Below, piece by piece: positions 1 to 7,036 of a DNA stretch of 64,000 nt. The stretch is from Deltaproteobacteria bacterium (GTDB lineage: Bacteria > Myxococcota_A > Polyangia > Polyangiales > Polyangiaceae). The position numbers and the translations under genes are program-made. How positions within the stretch are numbered: the stretch's first letter is position 1; each line of letters opens with the position of its first letter. The stretch covers positions 1 through 64,000 of the forward strand of contig JACRCQ010000002.1 in NCBI GenBank assembly GCA_016218915.1. The letters are read 5' to 3'. A model generated the notes under the pieces. That model saw only the letters and a list, made by a program, of their open reading frames with translations, was not told the origin of the DNA and ran no database searches.

Positions 1-342
1 ACGAACCCAGGCGCGAACGCTCCGATCACGAATCAGGTCTTCCGCAGCGCGAAGCTGCGCCAGCGCTTCGAGCACAGCGGCCGCTTCATTGGCTTCGGCT
101 CGAGCCCAGCGAAACCTGCAGGCGCGGTCATCGCCGGTGCGCGCTGCCGCTTCGCTGGTGAGCGTGAAGGCGCCCTGCAGCGCGCGAGCGAGCTGGTCCT
201 TGAGTTTGCCGTATACGCGAGGGATCGCCTTGCTGATGCGATCGCCTTCGACCAGGGCCTCGAAGGCGACTGCCCATGCGTCGAGCCGGTGGTGGTCGAA
301 GTGCTGCTGCGGTGCGTCGGGATGGTGATGCTGACGGTCCAT
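1..342 (-). CDS. four-helix bundle protein (S23/IVP family), 3' end outside the window
   Basis: The frame is open from ATG at 342 to the left edge (114 codons), so the C-terminus is missing. The start is preceded by a strong ribosome binding site, AAGGAGG, six bases upstream. The translation has a His-rich beginning (MDRQHHHPDAPQQHFDHHRL), then ALVEGDRISKAIPRVYGK, DQLARALQGAF and TSEAAARTGDDRACRFRWAR. This order is typical of free-standing four-helix bundle proteins related to those encoded in 23S rRNA intervening sequences and to the Avd protein of diversity-generating retroelements. No rRNA or reverse transcriptase is visible, so it appears to be a stand-alone copy. The molecular role of such copies is not established; nucleic-acid binding is an inference from Avd. 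Confidence 0.8.
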   Translation of the reverse strand, partial: MDRQHHHPDAPQQHFDHHRLDAWAVAFEALVEGDRISKAIPRVYGKLKDQLARALQGAFTLTSEAAARTGDDRACRFRWARAEANEAAAVLEALAQLRAAEDLIRDRSVRAWVR

Positions 343-419
343 GTTGCCTCCTTGTGCCCGCCTCGAAAGGTGCGCGACCCAAGCGAAGCCCGCGCGCCGG
401 CAGGCGGGCAACGTGCGAG

Positions 420-522
420 CAAGCGGCAAGCGGCAAGCGCAGGCCGGCAGCGGCCAGCGAGTAGGGCCAGCGGGCAGAGGCGAGCGGCAAGGGGCAAGCG
501 GCAAGGGGCAAGCGGCAAGCGA
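420..522. repeat. degenerate heptanucleotide tandem repeats (CAAGCGG type)
   Basis: The spacer between the four-helix bundle gene and the P-loop NTPase gene (343-649) is filled by heptamers. CAAGCGG or CAAGGGG variants are clear at 420-440 and again in perfect phase at 488-522, with degenerate heptads between. There are open frames across it on both strands, but they are simple translations of the repeat and are not genes. Such arrays resemble the short tandemly repeated repetitive (STRR) heptamers described in cyanobacteria. Confidence 0.75.
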
Positions 523-547
523 GCGCTGCCGTTCCGGCCACACGACC

Positions 548-582
548 GCTACCGGCTACCCGCTACCCGCTACCCGCTACCC
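548..582. repeat. five tandem heptamers (GCTACCC)
   Basis: There are five consecutive 7 bp units: the first reads GCTACCG and the next four are identical GCTACCC. It lies about 25 bp after the CAAGCGG-type array in the same spacer but has an unrelated unit sequence. Nothing else recognisable lies between 583 and the end of the NTPase gene at 650. Confidence 0.85.
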
Positions 583-649
583 CCGCGCCCTACACGCTTG
601 CCAATACAGCGGGCAGCGACGTTGCGACTTCGCGTTGCCAGAAAATGTC

Positions 650-1198
650 CTACCGGCAGGCTGCGACGATCTCCTCTGCAAACGCCATCTTCGCTTCGTT
701 GTCCGCAGGAACCTCGAGCATCGCGAAGGGCTCTTCTTCCAGCTTGAACTTCTCCATCACGTAGAAGAGCTGATCGCCGCGCACGCAGGTCATCACCACC
801 TTGATGTCAGCGCGCTCCAGCGCCCATGCAATCGCGTCGTGGTGCCCTTTGCCCGCTGACTCGAGCTTGCTCACCTCGTCGACCACCACCACGTCCGCGC
901 CCACTGCATCCTGCATCGTCCAGTCGCGCGCGACGCCGAACGCCGCCTGGTGGAACACGAACGAGCAGAACGCTTCTTCGCCGGGTTTCTCCGTGCTTCC
1001 CGGACGCGACAGGTGGATCTTGTCGCCGCTTCCAAGGCGCATCAGATCATGGCCCTTGCGCTCGAGCTCGTCGGTCCAACCGACCTGGACGAATCCTTCC
1101 ACGCGCAAGCCGTGCTCCCGCAGCTGCGCGACGATCTCGAGTGCGTCCTGCGACTTGCCGCTTCCTTTGGGTCCAACCAGCAGCGCCCAGCGCGCCAT
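650..1198 (-). CDS. P-loop NTPase of the THEP1/DUF2478 kind
   Basis: A protein of 182 aa beginning MARWALLVGPKGSGKS. The Walker A motif (GPKGSGKS) is at residues 9-16 and a Walker B-like strand, ADVVVVDEVSKLE, is near residue 115. The order of blocks (Walker A, VEGFVQVGW, then VVVVDEVSKLE) matches small nucleoside-triphosphatases of the THEP1/DUF2478 group, some of which are tied to metal-cofactor (molybdenum) genes. I chose ATG 1198 over an upstream ATG at 1237 because AGAGGAGA lies just before it and Walker A begins directly after. It is divergent from the TonB-dependent receptor gene 66 bp away. A link to metal uptake is only a guess. The substrate is unknown. Confidence 0.7.
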   Translation of the reverse strand: MARWALLVGPKGSGKSQDALEIVAQLREHGLRVEGFVQVGWTDELERKGHDLMRLGSGDKIHLSRPGSTEKPGEEAFCSFVFHQAAFGVARDWTMQDAVGADVVVVDEVSKLESAGKGHHDAIAWALERADIKVVMTCVRGDQLFYVMEKFKLEEEPFAMLEVPADNEAKMAFAEEIVAACR

Positions 1199-1264
1199 TG
1201 CGATCTCCTCTGCTCGTGCTCCCCCGATACATAGCACTCCCCGTCGAATTGACAGTCCCTTCCC

Positions 1265-3910
1265 GTGACGCTACGAACGCGCCCAGCCGTGCGACTCCTG
1301 GCCCCCATCGCGCTCGCAATCGCGGCGTGCTTCACGCTCGCTGCTGCACCGGCCCGTGCACAGGGCGGCCAGGAGCAGGTGGTCATGCCGCCGCAGGTGC
1401 TCCAGCACGTCGACGCGGTCTACCCGCCCGAGGCCTTGAAAAAGGGGCTCGACGGCACAGTGGTGCTGTTCGTGACCGTTGCTGCAGACGGCACCATCGA
1501 GGAGGTCTCGATCGCGCAGTCCGCAGGCAAGCTCCTCGATCACGCCGCAGTGGTGGCGGTGACCCAGTGGAAGTTTGCTCCTGCGAAGCGAGGCGAAACC
1601 GCGGTCAAAGCGCGCATCCGCATTCCCTTCCACTTTGCGCCGCCGGTGGAGGATGCGCCGCCACCCAAAGCGCCGCCCACCCCGCCGAAACCAGGTCATG
1701 GCTCCTCGGAAGCCGTGGAGGTCCCGGGCATGGCCGGCGGCGTGACGACCTCGCATCACGACGTCGAAGCCGCACACGGGCCGCACAAGCACCGGAACGC
1801 CGCGCAGCCCGCGCCCCCGCAACCCGCGGAGTCGGTCGCACCCACGCAGGTCACGGTGGTGGGCCGGGCGCGCTCCGCGCAGCGCGGCGCCAGCGACTTC
1901 GAGTTCTCGATCGGCACGCTGCGCATCGTGCCTCGCAAGAGCGCCCAGGAGCTCCTCAACCTCGCGCCTGGGATCATGCTGAGCAACCGCAGCGGCGAAG
2001 GGCACGCCGAGCAGGTCTTCTTGCGAGGATTCGACGCGCGCGAAGGCCAGGACATGGAGTTCTCGGTCGGAGGCGTGCCGATCAACGACGTGGGCAACCC
2101 GCACGGCCAGGGCTACGCAGACACGCACTTCATCATCCCGGAGGTCGTCGACTCGCTGCGCGTGGTGGAAGGCCCGTTCGATCCGCACCAGGGCAACTTC
2201 GCCGTGGCGGGCAGCGCCGACTACGAGCTCGGGCTGCGCGAGCGGGGGATGACGATCAAGTACACGACCGGGTCGTTCGGAACGCAGCGCGGCCTGGTCC
2301 TGTGGGGACCGCGCGGAGAGAGCAACCGCACGTTCGGCGCGGCAGAGGCGTACAAGACCGACGGCTACGGGGTCAATCGCTATGCCCAGCGCGGCACGGC
2401 CATGGCGCAGTACGAAGGCAAGCTCGGCGAAAAGGGGAGCTGGCGCCTGACCGGCACTGCCTACGCCACGCACTTCAACAGCGCGGGCGTGCTCCGCGTC
2501 GACGATGTGACCCAGGGCAAGCTGGGCTTCTTCGATACGTACGACCCCACGCAGGGAGGCGACGCTTCCCGCTTCTCGCTAGCAGCGGACGTGGAGAGCC
2601 GTACTGGGCAAACGGTGCTCACGCAGCAGCTGTTCATCATCGAGCGAGCCATGCGCTTGCGCGAGAACTTCACGGGCTTTCTGCTGGACGAGCAGCAGGT
2701 CTACCAGACGCTCCACCCGCAGCGAGGCGACCTGATCGATTCCAACATGCAAGCCCGGGTGTTCGGTGGCCGCGGCGCCGCTCGCTCGCACTGGAAGGTC
2801 GGTGGCCTGGATCAACAGCTCGAGCTCGGATACCTCGCGCGGGTCGATCGCGTCGACGCGATCCAGAAGCGCGATCGTTTCGGCACCAACATCCCGTACC
2901 TCACTGATTCCAACCTCACCTCGACCGTTGCGAACGTCGGCCTGTACGGCGACGCCAACCTGCGCCCGCTTTCCTGGCTCACCCTGCGAGGCGGCATCCG
3001 CGGCGACTTCTTCTCCAACGACGTGCTCAACCGCTGCGCAGTGACCGATGGCGTGCGCGGGGCCACGGTCGACTCCGAATGCTACACCGTGGATCGCAAC
3101 GGTCACCGCAGCGCGGATCAGCGCGCGTCGACCTCGAGCTTCCTGCTGCAGCCTCGCGCCAGCCTCATGATCGGGCCGTTCGACGGGTTCACCTTCAACG
3201 GCTCCTACGGCCAGGGCGCGCGATCCATCGATCCGATCTACGTCACCCAGGACGACAAGACGCCGTTTGCGCGGATCAGCGCCTACGAAGGGGGCGTGCA
3301 GTACGTGCGCGATCTCGGGGCAGTGCAGGCGTCTGCGCGATCGGTCTTCTACCAGACCCATGTGGACCGTGACCTGATCTTCAGCGAGACCGAAGGGCGA
3401 AACACCCTCTCGACCGGCACCACGCGCACAGGCTGGCTCGGCGCTGCGCGCGTGACCGGCTCGTTCTTCGAGCAGGCCGCGAACCTCACGCTGGTCAAGG
3501 CGAAGTTCGACGACACCGGCCTGCTCGTGCCGTACGCGCCCGATCTGGTTCTGCGCTCGGACACGGCCCTGTTCGCGACGCTCCCCTGGATGATGGCGCG
3601 TCGCCCGATCAAGGCCCAGCTCGGCACCGGGATGACCTTCGTGGGTCGTCGCCCCCTGCCCTACGGCGATCGAAGCCAGACGATGTTCACGCTCGATGCG
3701 GCTGCATCGCTGCAGTGGTGGAACTACCAGGTTGCGCTGCAATCGACCAACCTGCTCGACAGTCGCTACCGCATCGCCGAGTACAACTACGTCTCCAACT
3801 TCTCGAACGCATCGTATCCGCCCCTGGTTTCCGCGCGCCACTTCGTGGCTGGCCCGCCGCGGGCCGTGTTCCTCACCCTCTCGATCACGCTCGATGACTT
3901 CGGGAGCTGA
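1265..3910 (+). CDS. TonB-dependent outer-membrane receptor with an N-terminal TonB C-terminal-type domain
   Basis: A protein of 881 aa with a GTG start. It has a signal peptide (residues 1-32, ending APARAQ), then a TonB C-terminal-like domain (about 40-125, with VYPPEALKKGLDGTVVLFVT and VTQWKFAPAKRG). Next comes a proline-rich linker containing a His-rich stretch (SHHDVEAAHGPHKH, about 160-175), a plug domain (about 195-310: APGIMLSNRSGEG, VFLRGFDAREGQDMEFSVGG, VDSLRVVEGPFDPHQGNFA) and a long 22-strand-type barrel ending SITLDDFGS. Receptors normally borrow TonB from the inner membrane; here a TonB-like domain is fused to the receptor itself. Four bases later the first of two lipoprotein genes begins, so this is a three-gene outer-membrane uptake unit. 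The substrate is unknown; the His-rich linker hints at a metal. Confidence 0.88.
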   Translation: MTLRTRPAVRLLAPIALAIAACFTLAAAPARAQGGQEQVVMPPQVLQHVDAVYPPEALKKGLDGTVVLFVTVAADGTIEEVSIAQSAGKLLDHAAVVAVTQWKFAPAKRGETAVKARIRIPFHFAPPVEDAPPPKAPPTPPKPGHGSSEAVEVPGMAGGVTTSHHDVEAAHGPHKHRNAAQPAPPQPAESVAPTQVTVVGRARSAQRGASDFEFSIGTLRIVPRKSAQELLNLAPGIMLSNRSGEGHAEQVFLRGFDAREGQDMEFSVGGVPINDVGNPHGQGYADTHFIIPEVVDSLRVVEGPFDPHQGNFAVAGSADYELGLRERGMTIKYTTGSFGTQRGLVLWGPRGESNRTFGAAEAYKTDGYGVNRYAQRGTAMAQYEGKLGEKGSWRLTGTAYATHFNSAGVLRVDDVTQGKLGFFDTYDPTQGGDASRFSLAADVESRTGQTVLTQQLFIIERAMRLRENFTGFLLDEQQVYQTLHPQRGDLIDSNMQARVFGGRGAARSHWKVGGLDQQLELGYLARVDRVDAIQKRDRFGTNIPYLTDSNLTSTVANVGLYGDANLRPLSWLTLRGGIRGDFFSNDVLNRCAVTDGVRGATVDSECYTVDRNGHRSADQRASTSSFLLQPRASLMIGPFDGFTFNGSYGQGARSIDPIYVTQDDKTPFARISAYEGGVQYVRDLGAVQASARSVFYQTHVDRDLIFSETEGRNTLSTGTTRTGWLGAARVTGSFFEQAANLTLVKAKFDDTGLLVPYAPDLVLRSDTALFATLPWMMARRPIKAQLGTGMTFVGRRPLPYGDRSQTMFTLDAAASLQWWNYQVALQSTNLLDSRYRIAEYNYVSNFSNASYPPLVSARHFVAGPPRAVFLTLSITLDDFGS

Positions 3911-3914
3911 CACC

Positions 3915-4742
3915 ATGCGCGCATCGCTCACCCCTTGCCTTGTCTTCGCTGCAGCCGCTTTGATCGGCGCATGCGGGGGCACGACCGGCAGCGACACGTT
4001 CCTGTTCGAGGCCGCTGCCGGCGGCGTGGAGCGCGACCCGAGCCAGCCCTTCGCCTTCGACGAGACCGATGGGCGTGGACGCGCGTGGCACGTGGTCCTC
4101 ACGCGCGCGCTGCTCACGGTTGGCCCGGTCTACCTCAACAACGCCGTGCTCGTGTCGCAAGCGCAGGAGACCTCGTGCTTCCGTCATGGCGGACGCTACG
4201 TGGGCGAGGTGCTGTCCACCCTTCAGGTCGATGCGCTCTCGCCTGCGCTGACGTTCTTCCCATCCGCAGGTCGCGGTGTGGCGGATCAGGTGCGCACGGC
4301 AGAGGTCTGGCTGTTCGGGGACGAGTCGAATCTCGACGGCACCACGCCGATCCTCGATGTCGCTGGCACGGCCACGAGCGAGCTTGGCACGTTCCCGTTC
4401 GAAGGAACGGTCGCGCTCACCAAGGACTGGCTGCGCCCGGCCGACCCCTCTTCGCCCGGCCAGAACCAGCTGTGCGAGATCCGTCAGGCGACCAACATCC
4501 CGGCTGAGTTCCACACAGCCTACGGCGGCGGGCTGATCGTGCGCATCGAGCCTTCACGGTGGTTCGACAAGTTCGACTTCTCCGAGCTCAAGCCGGCGAT
4601 CAGCGCAGGCTCCGACGCCGGCCCCGGCAACGTGGTCTACGTCCTGGGAAAGAGCCCGAGCGACGACTTCACCACGCGGATCCTGGTGGAGAACCTGCGG
4701 GCGCGCACGGGCGTGTACTCGCTGCAGTGGGTGTCGCCGTGA
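3915..4742 (+). CDS. lipoprotein of the TonB receptor operon
   Basis: A protein of 275 aa with a lipoprotein signal: MRASLTPCLVFAAAALIGAC, lipobox IGAC with Cys about residue 20. The ATG is four bases after the receptor stop codon. The mature part contains only a few Cys residues (TSCFRHGG, LCEIRQ) and alternating beta-like stretches (AWHVVLTRALLTVGPVYLNNAVL, TAEVWLFGDES, GGLIVRIEPSRWF). No family is recognised. Its tight spacing to the receptor and its predicted outer-membrane anchoring suggest a surface or periplasmic accessory for ligand capture. That is inference from context. Confidence 0.75.
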   Translation: MRASLTPCLVFAAAALIGACGGTTGSDTFLFEAAAGGVERDPSQPFAFDETDGRGRAWHVVLTRALLTVGPVYLNNAVLVSQAQETSCFRHGGRYVGEVLSTLQVDALSPALTFFPSAGRGVADQVRTAEVWLFGDESNLDGTTPILDVAGTATSELGTFPFEGTVALTKDWLRPADPSSPGQNQLCEIRQATNIPAEFHTAYGGGLIVRIEPSRWFDKFDFSELKPAISAGSDAGPGNVVYVLGKSPSDDFTTRILVENLRARTGVYSLQWVSP

Positions 4743-5968
4743 CGACGCGGCGCGCGCTTGCAGCCCTGATCGTGCCGGTCGCAGCACTGGTCGGGTGCAA
4801 CAGCAGCGACTCCGGGCTCGAAGGTCCCCCGCACTCGGGAATCGAGGCCGGCTACCCGGACTCGTCGTCTGCCGATGCGGCCGCGGACGGGACCAGTGCG
4901 TTCCTTTCGCCGTTGCCGGCGGTCGCGGATCCAGGGCCTGGCGGGTTTCTCATCACGACGTCTGGCGAGAAGCTCGCGCTCTCCGGCTACCCCTTCACCC
5001 CAGGCGCCTCCCAGGCCGCGGACCCAGCCCTGGTCGATGGGTGGGAGATCAAGTTCGACGCTGTGATCGTCACGCTCGATCACATCACGCTCTCGGAGTC
5101 GCCGAACACGAGCCCGACCGATCAGTCGATCACGGGCAAGCAGGTCGCACATCTCGAGGGTCCGTTCGCGGTCGATTTGCACAAGGGAGGACCGCTGCCC
5201 GGCAAAGGGGGCGAAGGAGAGCGCGCGGTCGCGATCGGCGCCATTGCCAGCCAGAATGACAACGGCGGCTCCAGCTTCGATCCGGAGCTTCCGTACGCGC
5301 TCGGCTTCGACAGCGTGGTCGCTTCGCCCAAGGCCTGGAACGTGAACCTCGATGCCCAGGGGCTCGTGGACTACCAGGACGCGATCGCGAACGGCTGGTC
5401 GACGATGCTGATCGGCACAGCCACCTACAAGGGACCGGAGCCGGCAGCTGACAGCGAGTTCAGCAAGCTCCCCACCACCGTGCACTTCCGCTTCGGGTTC
5501 CCGATCCCCACCAGCTACGTCAACTGCCAGAACCCTGAGAACGGCACCGGCTTCACCAACGAGGAGTATGGGAGGGGCGTGCGCTCCAAGGCGAACGCGA
5601 GCACGATCGTGCAGCTCACCGTGCACACCGATCACCTCTTCTGGGAGAAGCTCTCCCACGAGCAGCCGATGCACTTTGATCAGATCGCGTGCGCCTACGT
5701 CGGCATCGAAGCTCCGATCGCAACGCTTCCCGACATGGATTCGCTGGATTTCAGCGGGTTCTACTGCAAGGACGGCCACCCCTTGCCGCCTCGATCGCTC
5801 GTGTCCGACTACGCGCCCGTGGCAGGACAAATCCTGTACTTCGATCCGAACGGCGTCAGCGGGCTCCCGAAGTACAAGGACTACCTGATGTACTCGGTGA
5901 GCACGCAGGGGCACCTGAACTCGGACGGGCTGTGCGCAGTGCGGCGGCATTACCCGTCTCCGCCCTGA
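4739..5968 (+). CDS. second lipoprotein of the TonB receptor operon, His-containing
   Basis: A protein of 409 aa starting at a GTG that overlaps the previous stop (GTGA, four bases), so translation is probably coupled. The signal is MTTRRALAALIVPVAALVGC with Cys about residue 20, followed by an acidic Ala/Asp/Ser-rich spacer. Likely ligand residues cluster in the C-terminal half: VHTDHLFWEKLSHEQPMHFD (about 300-320) and FYCKDGHPLPP (about 355). The first lipoprotein and this one both contain a 'transverse' beta-rich pattern (EIKFDAVIVTLDHITL here). No known domain is recognised. With the receptor and the His-rich linker it suggests metal or metal-chelate uptake; this is a hypothesis. Confidence 0.75.
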   Translation: MTTRRALAALIVPVAALVGCNSSDSGLEGPPHSGIEAGYPDSSSADAAADGTSAFLSPLPAVADPGPGGFLITTSGEKLALSGYPFTPGASQAADPALVDGWEIKFDAVIVTLDHITLSESPNTSPTDQSITGKQVAHLEGPFAVDLHKGGPLPGKGGEGERAVAIGAIASQNDNGGSSFDPELPYALGFDSVVASPKAWNVNLDAQGLVDYQDAIANGWSTMLIGTATYKGPEPAADSEFSKLPTTVHFRFGFPIPTSYVNCQNPENGTGFTNEEYGRGVRSKANASTIVQLTVHTDHLFWEKLSHEQPMHFDQIACAYVGIEAPIATLPDMDSLDFSGFYCKDGHPLPPRSLVSDYAPVAGQILYFDPNGVSGLPKYKDYLMYSVSTQGHLNSDGLCAVRRHYPSPP

Positions 5969-6025
5969 TCCACGGGCCACGATCGCTGCGGAGCCGCAAC
6001 GCACGCGGAGCCGCGATACCCACCT

Positions 6026-6147
6026 GGAGCCGCGACCGTCACTGAGCATTGGTTCCATCTTCGGAAAACCGTGCCTCGAGGTGGACTTTGCGGAGCGGAC
6101 TGTACTTCCCTCATCCCCGCACGTGCCGCGATCAGCATCGCGCGCCC
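6026..6147 (+). repeat. 122 bp dispersed repeat, copy 1
   Basis: This stretch matches the reverse complement of 53733-53854 over its full 122 bp, with five mismatches in a hand alignment (about 96% identity) and no gaps. It starts GGAGCCGCGACCGTCAC and includes CTGAGCATTGGTTCCATCTT and CCCTCATCCCCGCACGTGCC. It lies in the non-coding junction (5969-7036) between two convergent genes. No coding potential is conserved beyond what identity forces. Confidence 0.9.
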
Positions 6148-6157
6148 TCCTCCCGGA

Positions 6158-6968
6158 GGGCTCGTCATCACCCAGATCTTTTTCAACCGGCCGCTAAGTC
6201 GCCTGACACCCCGCCAGCGCAGCCCCGAAAGCTAGGAACATGCAACACCGCAACACTGGAACTCGAACAGCAAATGGCTTCGTTCGTCGTGCGGTTCGGT
6301 GCGGACGCCGAGGAAGATCACCGAGCACCAGCCCTTGGATCTTTTCTGCGGCTGATCTGCGGCTGATCTGCGGGATCTGCGGCTCCCCATCCGCGCGTCC
6401 TTCGCTGAGGTTGGCCGCAGATCTTCGCAGATCCCAGCAGACGCTGGCGCACAGCGGACGCCGAGGAAGATCACCGAGCACCAGCCCTTGGATCTTTTCT
6501 GCGGCTGATCTGCGGCTGATCTGCGGCTGATCTGCGGCTCCACATCCGCGCGTCCTTCGCTGAGGTTGGCCGCAGATCTTCGCAGATCCCGGCAGAGGCT
6601 GGCGCACAGCGGACGCCGAGGAAGATCACCGAGCACCAGCCCTTGGATCTTTTCTGCGGCTGATCTGCGGCTGATCTGCGGGATCTGCGGCTCCACATCC
6701 GCGCGTCCTTCGCTGAGGTTGGCCGCAGATCTTCGCAGATCCCAGCAGACGCTGGCGCACAGCGGACGCCGAGGAAGATCACCGAGCACCAGCCCTCGGA
6801 TCTTTTCTGCGGCTGATCTGCGGCTGATCTGCGGGATCTGCGGCTCCCCATCCGCGCGTCCTTCGCTGATCTCAGAAAGCTCCTACAAAAGTGCGATATG
6901 GAACACACGAACTTACATGTGCGTCGCGAACGTGGCCGGACAGCAAGGATCTGGGTAATGATGAGCCC
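6158..6968. repeat. 21 bp inverted repeats bracketing the 153 bp array
   Basis: The left arm at 6158-6178 (GGGCTCGTCATCACCCAGAT...) and the right arm at 6948-6968 are reverse complements with two mismatches in 21 bases. They enclose about 770 bp, most of which is the 153-155 bp tandem array. Together with the outer GAGCATTGG-containing arms at 6034-6060 and 6995-7028, the whole block has a nested inverted structure. No transposase is encoded inside it. Confidence 0.75.
6301..6869. repeat. tandem array of 153-155 bp units, about 3.7 copies
   Basis: Units begin GCGGACGCCGAGGAAGATCA at 6301, 6454, 6609 and 6762; spacings are 153, 155 and 153 bp, and the last unit stops near 6869. Copies are nearly identical. 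Each unit contains two or three copies of the 11-mer CTGATCTGCGG and, about 30-40 bp later, the complementary sequence (GCCGCAGATC followed by GCAGATCC), so each can fold into a long imperfect hairpin of roughly 20 bp. The two-base length difference of unit 2 comes from a change in the 11-mer region. All six frames read through as repeats of Arg/Ser-rich peptide; I regard these as non-genic. Confidence 0.92.
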
Positions 6969-6994
6969 TGCGGGGGAAGGGTTCGCTGAAACCC

Positions 6995-7028
6995 GGATGA
7001 GAGCAATGCTCAGCGACCGTCAGGGAGC
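6995..7028 (-). repeat. 34 bp dispersed repeat arm, copy 1
   Basis: The reverse complement reads GCTCCCTGACGGTCGCTGAG then CATTGCTCTCATCC and matches 53545-53578 at 33 of 34 positions. It lies immediately upstream of the stop codon of the converging pseudokinase gene and is inverted relative to the related CTGAGCATTGGTTCC segment at 6042. Confidence 0.85.
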
Positions 7029-7036
7029 GAGCGAGC

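Noticed and set aside
1271..2473. 400-codon open frame opposite the TonB-dependent receptor
   Set aside because: It is the antisense shadow of a protein with signal peptide, TonB-like, plug and barrel domains; no motif in the antisense translation.
6301..6869. CRISPR-like array
   Set aside because: Units are 153-155 bp and contiguous, with no unique spacers, and no cas genes are nearby.
6194..6958. Long open frames on both strands across the 153 bp array, giving Arg/Ser-rich repeating peptides
   Set aside because: The frames exist in several phases and strands at once and follow the DNA unit exactly; there is no ribosome binding site or recognisable domain. They are by-products of the repeat.
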